Assembly (NCBI GenBank): GCA_012295275.1
Contig: CM022676.1
Coordinates: forward strand, 13,963,221-14,027,220
DNA: 64,000 nt
Source: Chrysomallon squamiferum
Taxonomy: Eukaryota > Mollusca > Gastropoda > Neomphalida > Peltospiridae
Direction: 5' to 3'
The notes under the pieces were generated by a model that was not told where the DNA came from, ran no database searches, and saw only the letters and a program-made list of their open reading frames with translations. Each line of letters starts with the position of its first letter. Position 1 is the first letter of the stretch. A program made the translations under genes and the position numbers. Shown here in pieces: positions 17,831 to 29,502 of this stretch.

Positions 17831-18600
17831 TACTATTATTACGTTTATCTAACTTATCTTGATGTTCCCCTTAATTTACCTGAATTACCTGATGACCGAC
17901 ATCACCTGGAACGAGAAAGGAAAGGTAAATTATCCGAGCGGAGCAAGGATTTGAACTCCAAGCAGCGAGCGTAGCTAGCGTGAACGCTAACCACGACACC
18001 ATCCGATCTCGGACGACCAACATATGAAAAGAACTTCTAGTCAATCCTGCGATCGATGATGTGCAATCGATTTGGAGTTATCTCCCAACATGGCGATTAT
18101 TTGTAGAAGCCGCCATTTTGGAATTTGCATAATATCCTGCAATACTATAAGAATTATATAACTTCAGGGAATAATGACATCATGTTTATTTGTAGAAACT
18201 ATGTAATGAAATTTTTAATTTTATATAAATGTTTATTTTATTAAATATTTTATAATATATGCTAAATATTAACGAATATTTGGATTTATATTTAAAATAG
18301 TGAGATAAAATAAAATGAAAATGACGGCTTCTGCAGATAATCGCCATGTTGGGAGATAACCCAAAATCGATTGCACAACATCGATCGCAGGATTGACTAG
18401 AAGTTATTTTCGTATGTTGCTTGTCCGAGATCGGATGGTGTCGTGGTTAGAGTTCACGCTCGCTACGCTAGCTGCTTGGAGTTCAAATCCTCGGATAATT
18501 TACCTTTCCTTTCTCGTTCCAGGTGATGTCGGTAAATAAGGTAATTAAGGTAAATTAAGGGGAACATCAAGATAAATTAGATAAACGTAATAATAGTAGT
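17831..18600. mobile_element. Foldback element with tRNA-like (SINE-like) arms
   Basis: Two long inverted arms (about 17831-18119 and 18317-18600) are close to identical when one is reverse-complemented, flanking an AT-rich loop of about 197 bp. Shared landmarks are TTATCTTGATGTTCCCCTTA, CGACATCACCTGGAACGAGA, CCGATCTCGGAC and CCCAACATGGCGATTAT. Each arm contains a tRNA-like module: a box-A-like GGTGTCGTGGTTAGAG and a box-B-like GGAGTTCAAATCC (right arm on plus, 18435-18490; left arm on minus, 17943-18000). No transposase is present, so it is non-autonomous. The T-stem pairing is poor, so I do not call a functional tRNA. Confidence 0.82.
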
Positions 18601-18890
18601 ACTGGAAATACATTTCATTTCTCATTCCAGGTGATGTCGGTAATTAAGTTAAGTTCAGGTGGACATCAAGGTAAACATCAACAGTAGTAGAACTAGTAAT
18701 AATAGTAGTACTGGAAATAGTAGGGCTAGTAATAACAGAAGTACTGAATATATTACGAATAGTAATAATAGTTGTGGATATAGTAGGGCTAGCAGTAGTA
18801 ATGGAAACAGTAGGGCTAGTAATAATAGTTGTGGAAATAGAAGGGCTGTTAATAATAGTAGTACTGGAAATGGTAGGGCTAGTTTGTACT
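18595..18890. repeat. Inverted minisatellite array, right side of foldback
   Basis: Units such as AGTAGTACTGGAAATAGTAG followed by GGCTAGTAATAA are the reverse complement of the 17390-17830 array. A second, degraded copy of the element end (CATTCCAGGTGATGTCGGTA) is nested at 18623-18680. The array stops at about 18890, where homology to the receptor unit begins. Confidence 0.8.
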
Positions 18891-18926
18891 GGATGATATG
18901 AAAATAAATTTATATATAAAATTAAG

Positions 18927-18993
<67 letters not shown>

Positions 18994-19797
18994 TATATAT
19001 ATAAACCTCACAATAAATATATATATATATGAATAAATGATGCAATATATTAAGAAATAATAATAATTTGAAGAAGAATAGAATGTTCACATCTTGAAAA
19101 AATAGCAATAACAACAGTAATAGCTGAGATAATAAGTAATTAGGACAAGAATAATGGCAAATGTTGCAAATATAAATATAGAAATAAATGAAGAAATAGG
19201 TAGATAGAGAAATAAAATAATACAGAACAACAACACTCATATCATAAGGAGAAGTAATTTCCTCTGCTGCTAAATTACCTTTGTCTTCTCCACTCTCCAA
19301 AATATACGAGACTTTCGTCAACTTTATCTGTAACAAAGCAGTAAAATATAGAAGAAAAACGAAAATACAGTCACTCACAAGCGGACGCAGTTGAATTAAA
19401 AACATAAATAATAAGATATTAATAATAATAATAAGATAAAGGTGACATGGGCTGATGAAGTGTATACATTTTAAGATGCTACAGAATGAATATTTTCAAT
19501 TAAGATATCAATGATTTTGACCGGAAAGAAATCTCTTACCTGAAAGTTTCTGATCCGAATTTTCTGTTTCTGGAATTGTTCCGTTATATAAATTAATTTT
19601 TTTCTCACCTCTTGGGACAAATATCAGTTTTGGTATTTTCCACTCGAACTTAATGCCTGATTTTAGAACAAAGTACACTATTAAAATTGCAGTCCATATT
19701 ATCACTACAGAAACTGCTGCCGATGTCGTTAACGTCCACACAATAGTAGAATAACCTTTGACCTCTCTACCTGCAAAATAAACCAGAAACGTTTTTC

Positions 19798-19849
<52 letters not shown>

Positions 19850-20140
19850 GTTGTTGTTGTTGTTGCTGTTGTTCTTGTTGTTGTTTCCGTTTTAGTTAAT
19901 ATAAATTCCTATTATACAGAAATAGTCGGATTGTTATAAAGTACTGTTACACAGATATACTTTCACTGTTATTAAGTGTTATTTCACTGTTACACTGTCA
20001 CTGTTATAAAGTGTTATTACACTGATAAAGTGTTAATGTTACAGAGTTATTACACTGTATAGTGTCGGTGTTATAAAGTGTTATTACAGTGATATATTGC
20101 CACTTTAAAATTGTATTACACTAGTATACTCTCTTTGTTA
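18890..20140 (-). repeat. Third, truncated copy of the receptor unit (copy 0)
   Basis: Homologous to the middle of gene 1 in units A (about 35660-37900 with gaps) and B. It starts abruptly beside the inverted minisatellite near 18890 and ends at about 20140, inside the 35-bp intronic minisatellite, where an NHL coding sequence begins. The signal and Ig exons and the distal tail exons are missing. Confidence 0.85.
19279..19770 (-). pseudogene. Receptor gene 1 fragment: membrane and two tail exons
   Basis: The membrane exon (19770-19609, 162 nt) encodes VWTLTTSAAVSVVIIWTAIL and a basic juxtamembrane segment. The 30-nt tail exon (19569-19540) encodes ETENSDQKLS. The next tail exon (19327-19279) is 49 nt instead of 54, a 5-nt deletion inside the VYYIL segment that shifts the frame. 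Units A and B have about 900 bp between the membrane and 30-nt exons, including a 66-nt exon; here only 39 nt remain. The remnant has no stop and is a multiple of three, so membrane and tail exons could be read straight through. It is a 5'- and 3'-truncated pseudogene. Confidence 0.85.
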
Positions 20141-20149
20141 TTGTATTGG

Positions 20150-20626
20150 TATATCGCTGTGTTACCCGGCAACCGTCTCGCGGTCACTGAGTCTTATAAT
20201 GGTCAGCACTTGGATGTATTCACAGACAGTGATCAGCTCATTAATTCTGCCTCAGTAGGTCTGATCCCCAAACCGTGGAGTCTCACAGTTCACGATCAAT
20301 GTCAGGTTGTTGTGTCACTGAGAGATAATGTAAACAGTTTATTTTGTGTGACGTCATCAGGTGACATCAAATGGGAGACACGTGATTCAGACAGACTGAG
20401 AAATATGAGAGGTGTTACATGTGATAGGGAGGGGAATGTGTTTGTTTGTGACTGGAATAGAAATTGTGTTGTTCAGTTGTCACGAGATGGTAACATTACA
20501 CGTGACATCCTCACTGACCAGGATGGACTGTCCGAACCTTGGGCTGTCTGTTGTGATGACAACAAACTGTACTTGGCAGAGCGCTTCTCCGAACAAATAA
20601 AATTGTTTACTTGGTCTAAAACGTAA
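20150..20626 (+). pseudogene. NHL-repeat beta-propeller fragment (TRIM/NHL type)
   Basis: About 159 residues of open frame with NHL-type repeats, for example RGVTCDREGNVFVCDWNRN and SEPWAVCCDDNKLYLAE, ending in LFTWSKT and a stop. Such propellers form the C-terminal substrate-binding domain of TRIM2/3/71-like E3 ligases and of many invertebrate relatives. Only about three blades remain. There is no RING, B-box or filamin domain upstream; the reading frame begins at a sharp junction with the truncated receptor copy at about 20140. It is interpreted as the 3' end of a single-exon gene captured by a rearrangement. The last blades are open and undamaged. Confidence 0.78.
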
Positions 20627-20947
20627 ACTTCAAACTGTCTGCTAAGTTAGTTTCACATTAAATGTTTTGAAGTTGAAAGTCCACAGACACTTAACACGAA
20701 TTGAAAAATGTATTTAAATCAGTTATTTATTTATTCTAAAGTAATTAAGTTAGTTATTTTGTTTACTTTCTTTCTTTTTTCTTTATGAAAAAGAAACACA
20801 TACACACAGATATATATATATATATATATTTAATTAATTATTATGCTTAATTAATGTCTCGTTTATTTTATTGAATTACAATGTAAATTCCCAAACAAAA
20901 TCTGATTTACTTTTAAAATTGCCATCCAGTTGTTTCATTTAACTCTC

Positions 20948-21036
<89 letters not shown>

Positions 21037-21111
21037 CTCTCTCTCTCTCTAAAGTTTTTTCTCTCTCTATGTTCTCTCCGTCTTTATTATATTATTTGTA
21101 AAGTAGTTTAC
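20627..21111. other. Spacer with long CT array
   Basis: AT-rich sequence with a TA tract (20812-20828) and a CT microsatellite (20950-21058). It ends where the duplicated unit A begins. No gene recognised. Confidence 0.6.
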
Positions 21112-21421
21112 AGATCAACATGTAAAAAGAATGTTGTTATATTTAAAATATACTTGTACATACTCCAGTTTAATCAAACAAAACTGTCATAAATTTGTAT
21201 ATGATGAAAATCAATTTCCTCTATTTTATATAAATATTAAAACTTTTTTACATTGTTTCTGTCTGTCTGTCTGTACAGCTACCTCAACATCCACGTACTT
21301 ATCTCACCGTCTGTCTGCATAATATAATTGATGTGTATAATAATGATAAAGGTAATGATAATAATAATTATGAAGATAATAAATTAAATAATAATAATAA
21401 AAAGTAAGAACAATAATAACA

Positions 21422-21453
<32 letters not shown>

Positions 21454-24179
21454 CTATTGTAATAGTACTGTACTATACACGTTTTCATCTATTACTGAAT
21501 ATAACGAGTAAAATGTATTATATATTAGCAGGAAAACCAAGGAATTAATTTTGTATTCAACAACATAATTATATATAGAATCTCAAACATATGCTATGAT
21601 GGTATGAGATACTTTGTTTTTAAAGAGGCATGTAATAAAATATTTTTTAATCTTATTTTCCATTAACTGAACTGTATTGCAGAAAAGTGTCATGAAAGGA
21701 AACTCAAATCTCTTCATGTATGATTTTCATTAATGAAATAATTATTAAGTTTATATAACGTCTGAAACGAGATAATTAAAAAAAAAAATGACAAGGCTTA
21801 GTTAATAATTAGCACATATGTATTGAAAGATAAGAAATTTATAAAATATTTCTCTCACATCTTTATATTAATTTGGAACACTTTCTCCATATGCTTTCTG
21901 CAATGTCCATGACAATGATGATTTATTATATATATGTTAATGAAAAATATAATGATAAGAAGAAGAAGAAAAAAATAAACATTAAAATAAGTAAATAAAT
22001 AGTATTATAAACAAGTAAGTAGAACTAAATCTAAATGAACAAAAAAAAAAAAAAATTAAACTCAACAATTAACAAATGAAAACGAAAGGGAATCTGAGAA
22101 GAATTTATTATTTGGGTTTAAAAGAAATTAGATGTTTCCAGTTTTTACGGTAAAACAATTCTACCTTGCATGCATCTTTTTTCTTTCTTTTTTTTTCTTT
22201 TATTATTATTTTTTTATTCTTCCAGACTTGTTTGTAAGAAGAAAACAAATTGAAAACGTTTAAAATTGCATCACAGACAGATACGCACTGTACAGACACT
22301 GGCCTCACTTTGTACATTCGTAGGTTTATATTGAAGGTACAAGTTAAACAATTTGTAATATATACAGGTGTAATGAAGCAAATTTTGTCAACCAGGTACT
22401 TCATCTAAACTACTGGTGCAAGTAGTTTCAGTATTATGTTTTCTGTATGGAGACTGTGTAGTATGTGCATTGCATATAATTTGACTGAATTCAATTTTTG
22501 GGTGGGTGTTTTTGTGCGTGTGTGTACGTGAGCGTGTTTGTTTTTGTGTGTGAGTCTGTGTGCATGTATTTTGCGGATGTGTTTATTATTTGCTTTTTTT
22601 TTATTTTTAAAATTTTGTTAGATAGGTAAAAGTAAATAATAGACTTTTAATATTATTTTATTCAGTTCTTTGAAAGTGTCTATACACGTTAGAGATTTAT
22701 GTAGCTAAATCACTTTCATGTACCTTAAATAATATGAAGAAATTATCTAGTGTTGACTACATACCTGAATATATGCTTAAAAGTCATTTTACATTAAAAA
22801 CATTTAAAAATTGTTTGAAATCTCTTATAATAAATAACACGTAAAAAAAAAAAATCATCAATGATCAGACTTTCATCAATCTTTCAGTGACTGATTGAAA
22901 ACAAATATATATCATGATATCACATTCTAGATATTACATTCTTTTAATTTTGCAATAACAGTTTGTTATAATATTGTAATACAGGTATTTAATATAAGTT
23001 TTCATGCATACCCTGACTCAAAAATGGAAAGTATCATAATGTCACATTTTATAGTTTATATTATTTTAGTTCTGTGTTTAACAATAACACTCTGAAATAA
23101 TATTGTAAAACAGGTATTTAATATAAGTTTTGATATAAAAATAATAAAAATCCCATTGTCACAGTGTATATTAATATTTTTAGTTTATATCATTTTTAAT
23201 AGTACAGTATTTTAAAGTAAACAGCTTTTTAACACCAAACAGTTTTTCATGAACAAAATAAGACAAATAATAATAACAGCTAAGAAGAAAAAACGAAGTT
23301 AGAATTACAATTTTTTAACACTATAAGAGAACTCATTAACAAAAAGTGAATCGGTATACATACATATATCTATATATAATTTTTTTTTTTTTTTTTGGTG
23401 ATACATGTGATTTTACTGTGAACTGATTTTGAAAGCGGAGCTCCATTTTATTTATGTTCTGATTTTTAAATGCTGAACATTATTTTATTGATAATAATTT
23501 TTTTTCTGATTTTCAAAAGCAGAACATCATTTAATTAATGATTATTTATTCTTCTGATTTTGAAATGCTGAACATTATTTTATTTAAAATTATAATTTTT
23601 TAATTTTCAAATGCTTAGCACAATTTTATTTATGATTATTTATTTTTTCTGGGTTTTAGTTGGCACACACTGTTTATGTAAAAAGGAGAAAACCAGTTAA
23701 AAACAGCTTAATGCTATTAACTGTCAGAAAACGTTATATTAAAAGTATTCTTTAAAATAAAATTATAGTGGTTTACTTTTTTCCACTGTGGTAACTACAT
23801 TATTTGTAACTGTAATAATAATAATAATAATAATAGGCATAATGAATACAATTATATAATAGAGTCAGACAGAAAGTAACTCATAATTTTAACTTTGAAA
23901 AAGCAATTCATTAATTCAGTGGAATTAATAGGTGATTTAAAAAGTAACTGACACAAATACACGCTTTTAACAGCTTAGAAATTTATAGGTGAGAATCCCA
24001 GCCAGTCATTTAACCAAATAATTTAAACTGAAGACAACTGTAACGATTCTCATACATATGTTCCTGTAAAGTTAGTTCTAAAAATCAGTTTGATTCAAAT
24101 ATTGACAGAGTGTGAACAAATAACACACTAAAACAAGTTAAAAAGGACAGTTATCTTGTGCATTCAAGATACTGGAAAG
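21112..24179. other. Unit A left flank, non-coding
   Basis: Non-coding sequence downstream of gene 2, matched at 45171-48250 in unit B. It contains an AGT run (21424-21455), T/A homopolymers and an unusual cluster of four related 50-60 bp segments (23410-23650, CTGATTTTSAAATGCTGAACA type). No exon recognised. Confidence 0.6.
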
Positions 24180-24926
24180 AAAAGAGCTATTTGTCACTGT
24201 GAACAAGTAATTTTGAACTTAAAGTGATTTCTGAATTGTCCTGTACATCGTCTGACTCTGATATATTTGTTTTCAGTTTAGTGTCCTCACTGTCTGAGCT
24301 ATCACTGGAAAAGTTATCAGATATTTTTGTATGTTTCTGATCTCTGTTCATCGGAATCATCTACTGTTTCATTTGATTCAAATTCTGCAGATACTGAATT
24401 TTATTTCATCTTGTTTACCTCTGTATACAAGTTCGATGTTTCATCTAAATACCTATTTCTTTTGTTTTTTCCTTTTTCAGACTTTGCAGAACTCTGTTTA
24501 GTTACAGCTGTATGCTCATCCGATGAACTGTGATTAACTTCTTTATTTTCAGCGTGAACATTTTCACTATATTTCTTATTCTTTTTAACAGATAAGAACA
24601 AATATGTGAAATCGACGTTGTTGTCAACGTCTGTTTGTGTGTTCAAACGTCATAAGCCAGTGTGTTAATCATGTTTTTCGACTTCATTTTCTTTCTCTTC
24701 ATTTATTTCAGCTTTGTCCCTTTATTCCTCATCACTTCGTGTTTGAAATGTTTGTACATTTACATCTACGTTACAGACATCTCACAAACCTGACTTTTTT
24801 CTCTTTTCTGGACCTGTATACTGCATTCTTCAATGTCATCTTCTTTTACGTTTCTTTTCACACCGAAGTTTGAAATCTCAGTTTCTTGTTGGTGTCTAAA
24901 ATGTCATTTTGTTCATTATTTTCAGG
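24180..24926 (-). pseudogene. Decayed acidic tail sequence downstream of gene 2
   Basis: Past the gene 2 stop codon the minus strand continues with Ser/Glu/Asp/Lys-rich peptides in changing frames: VKRNVKEDDIEECSIQ, KAEINEEKENEVEKH, SSSDEHTAVTKQSSAKSEKG and SSDSSDSEDTKLKTNISESD. The composition is that of a disordered cytoplasmic tail, not random AT-rich DNA. Stops interrupt it. Some are shared with unit B and some differ: TAA at 24722-24724 is TAC in B. It is probably an older, longer tail now lying in the 3' UTR. Confidence 0.5.
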
Positions 24927-26172
24927 CTAATCCTCTATAAATTTAAAGTCTGTAAAACAGTCGAAATCGTCATCTGACATTGATTCTATTTCTGTCACGA
25001 CAGAGTTGTCTCCCCTTTCGTTTTCTTCAATCATTCTGTTACTTGTGTTGTCTCCCCTTTTAGTGGCTTCAAAATCTACAGAACTGTGAGAAACAGGATT
25101 ACAGATTTCCAAAATGTTTGGATTGTAATAGAAAACTGATTCTTGTTCATACGTCACGGACATGTCTTCACCTTGTAAACTGCCAGTACACAGTTGACTT
25201 TCTTCCATAGCTGGAATATTAATAAACAAATAATAAATAAAAACAATCAAACAAACAATGCAAGCAAGAAGCAAATAATTAAATAATTAACTAAATCAGT
25301 AAGCAAGCAAATATGTAAATAAATAAATACATGAATAAACAATCGTATTTTATTACATAATATATTTTCTTATTTCATGAAATGATATACAATCCCGTTT
25401 CATTACTTAATAAACTCTGCTGCTTTTTTATATAAAATATTGTATTATTTTATTATATAATATGGTATCCTATTTGATTACAAAATTTGATTACAAACTT
25501 CATTATCTAATGTACCATTATATGTCATTAAATAATGTTTTATACTGTACTGTATAAACCTATCCTCATTCTCCTAGAATGTTATGATATTTAATATCCA
25601 GTTTCAACACGTGATTTTACTACAATCAAGTTTTACCACTGTATCGTTTAACGTGATTTCTCACAGTGTTTACAAGGTTTACCTTTGTTTTTGCGATGTA
25701 TTTTCCAGGTGCTCACAAAGCAAACAATGAATATGACTATAATTATCTCCATGACACCGACTGCAGTGTCCACTAGAGACATCACACTGGACGTCAGACT
25801 CAGAGTTGTTTCTGTAAACATAACAGTAAGACTCGTTCTAGCACGTTCATTTACATCAGTAACTCAGAGGTGTGTGTGTGTGTGTAAACATAACAGTTAG
25901 ACTCGTTCTAGCACGTTCATTTACATCAGTAACTCAGAATGTGTGTGTGTGTGTGTGTGTGTAAACATAACAGTTAGACTCGTTCTAGCACGTTCATTTT
26001 TTACATCAGTGTGTCAGTGTGTGTGTGTGTGTGTAAACATAACATAACTGTTAGACTCGTTCTAGCACGTTCATTTACATCAGTAACTCAGATGTGTGTG
26101 TGTGTGTGTGTGTGTGTGTAAACACAACAGTTAGACTCGTTCTAGCACGTTCATTTACATCAGTAACTCATG

Positions 26173-26207
<35 letters not shown>

Positions 26208-26715
26208 CATAACAGTTAGACTCGTTCTAGCACGTTCATTTACATCAGTGACTCAGATGTGTGTGTGTGTGTGTGTAAACATAACAGTTAGACTCGTTCT
26301 AGCACGTTCATTTACATCAGTAACTCAAAATATAAACATGTGTCGTTGTGTGTACATAAACATAAAATTCACGTTCGTTTACATCAGTTCAGATGTGCAT
26401 GTGTGTGTGTAAACATAACAGTGTGACTCGTTCTGCACGTTCATTTGTGTGTGTGTATGTGTGTGTGTGTGTGTGTAAACATAACAGAATCGTTCTAGCA
26501 CGTTCATTTACATCAGTAACTTAGATGTGTGTGTGTGTGTAAATATAACAGTTAGACTCGTTCTAGCACGTTCATTTACATCAGTAACGCAGATGTGTGT
26601 GTGTGTGTGTGTGTGTGTAAACATAACAGTCAAACTCGTTCTAGCACGTTCATTTACATCAGTAACTCAGATCTGTGTGTATGTGTGTATACATACATTT
26701 ATACTCGTTACATAG

Positions 26716-26774
<59 letters not shown>

Positions 26775-29415
26775 TAAATATGTGCGTGTGTGTTTAAATT
26801 GGTTATTTCAAAATGTGATATTTTCGTTGGAAAGCCATTTCGTTGACTATTTTTCTGCTACAATATATATCACTGTAGTTGTGAACACAAGTACACTTGT
26901 ATAAAGTGGAAAGGACTGCTACTTGAAGTGTCAGGAAGTCAGCCGTCAGTAACTCTGAAGTGTTCTATTACAGCTTAACTACTTCCGTAGATGAATGAAT
27001 GCGTCTTGTGATACAGATAATATAGTGATGTAGATACGCACTTACATATTACAAACACGCAACATACATAGATTCATGCATACATACATACATACATATA
27101 AACATACATATACACACATACATACATACATACATACATACATACATACATACATACATGCATATACACAAAAATACTCAAGAGATTTACACTGAAACTG
27201 CTGATAAAAAAACTGGAAACTTCAAAATCTTCTAACATCGTGTTCGTACACAGAGAGTGACAGAGGAAGAGAGAGAGAGAGAGAGACAGAAAGACAAAGA
27301 TAGAGACGACGAGACAGAAAGACAAAGATAGAGACGGAGAGACACATATAAATAGTTTTTTCGTTACTTTCTTTCTTTCTTTCTTTCTTTCTTTATTTAT
27401 TTATTATCATTATTATCTTTTTAAATGAGTTAATTAATTCAAATGATGGTATAGCAAGTTGTTATGGATATAAAGAGTTTTATCCAATAACTGTTTCTTC
27501 AAAGAAAAAGTACAAATTGTTTCGAATCAAAATGGACATAATATTTTATAAAAAGACACTGGGTTTCTCTAGACTGAAAAAGAGTCAGAGATGATGATGA
27601 TGATGCCGATGAATAGATAACAGAAAGAATACTGGGATAATTAATAAGTATAAACGTATCTGTGTATATGTGTGTGTTTGTGTGCATGTGTGCGTATCTG
27701 TGTGTATATGAATATTATTTTGGGTGTTTTAGTGTATATGAGATTCTGCTTATATGTCTCCTTGAGTGTGTTTTTGTGTATGTTTCTGATTATGCTTATG
27801 TCTGTAAGTGCTACATCTCTGAATGATGGTCTAAATATGTGTGTATATTTATGTGTACACACATATCCACACATACATTCGTAATTCGTAATAAATATTC
27901 AAATTTCCTTTACGAAATGCAGTTCACAAAAATGTGGAAACAAACAAACAAATAAATAAATAAAATAAAATAAATTAAAATAAAGCTATACTTACGTCTA
28001 TTTGTCGTGTTATGCAAAATGTATAAATGTGTGTAGAATTTACTGCATCCATTTTCATTGCAAACGTGTAATATGTACAGACCACTGTCACGATCTTGAG
28101 CATTCACTATCACTAGTGACATCTTGTAAGCAGCATTTTCTACAGCTACGTTGTGAATGTCGACGTTCCACTGAGTACAGCTCCCTGTTTTGTTCTCTCC
28201 ATGTCCGTTTGTCCACGTGTACGATGTGATGCTGTCGTAAGAAAATATTATCTTTTCTAAGCTGATGTTCTGACCTCTAACAACTGAGATGGTCTCATTG
28301 TGTTGCGCGTCTCCCACTAAAACTGGTTTCTCTGTAAACACAGAATTAAAATCAAATAAAAATACTTTTTAATATCTGTGTGAGTCAGAGTTTAATGTGG
28401 TATCCAGTCTTTCATTACTAATAAAGTATTAAAAGAAAAAAACGAAATCGCTGAATTCTACCAACCGAAAGGAGACACTGTAGTGGATTGAATAAATGAA
28501 ATAAATTCTGAGGGTTTTCTTCATAGACACTATTTTCATTTATAGTTGAAAAAAGTCTACGATTTCAGTTTGTCATCTGACCTTTATTTTCCTGTGCCGC
28601 TCTCATACATAGTTTCATGTTTCATTATGTTTATGAAATAAAACATGAACACAGATAAATTGATAGATAGATAGACAGATAGATATATAGATACATAGAC
28701 AGACAGCTAGATAGAGAGATAGATAGGTAGATAAGTAGATAGATAGATAGATACACAGACAAACAAACAGACAGACAGAAAGAAAAAATGAATACTAATA
28801 ACTCGAGATAAAAATAATGCTGACCAGTCAGTTTTATAAAAGTTTCTCCAGTTTGTTTTGAATTAATTCCCAGAATTCCATTTGATACTTCACACACGTA
28901 AATTCCGTCATCTTGATAATCGGGATTTTTGATGATGAGTTTGTATTTGTTGTGTGTTACAAGCTCGCCTTCTACTCTCCTGATCACGTGCTGTCCCACA
29001 GCATGAGTAAAAGGTGAGAAAGTGAAATTCTCAGGTTTTCCAGTCGCCAGACACGTGACTGTCAAAGTTTTGTGTTCTGTGTTATAGTCGTGATACACCG
29101 AGACGACAGGGGCGTCTGTTTGAAATAATTAGCAACTACAACATCAACAACAACATCCGCAACACTATGAACAACAACATCAGCAACAATATCAACAATA
29201 TCAACAACACCATTAACAGTAACAGTAATACTAATACAGACAAACAATAATACAAATAAGAATAACGAGAGTAATAATAATAATAATAATAATAACAACA
29301 ATAACAATAATAATAGTAACAATAATACAATATTAATTATAAAATAATAATAATAATAATCAAAAACAACAATAATGATGATCATGACAATGATCATGAT
29401 TACTATTATTATTAA

Positions 29416-29502
<87 letters not shown>

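Noticed and set aside
18428-18500. Possible tRNA gene in the foldback arm
   Set aside because: Box A- and B-like sequences are present, but T-stem and acceptor-stem pairing is poor and the module is duplicated in inverted orientation. SINE-like is the better reading.
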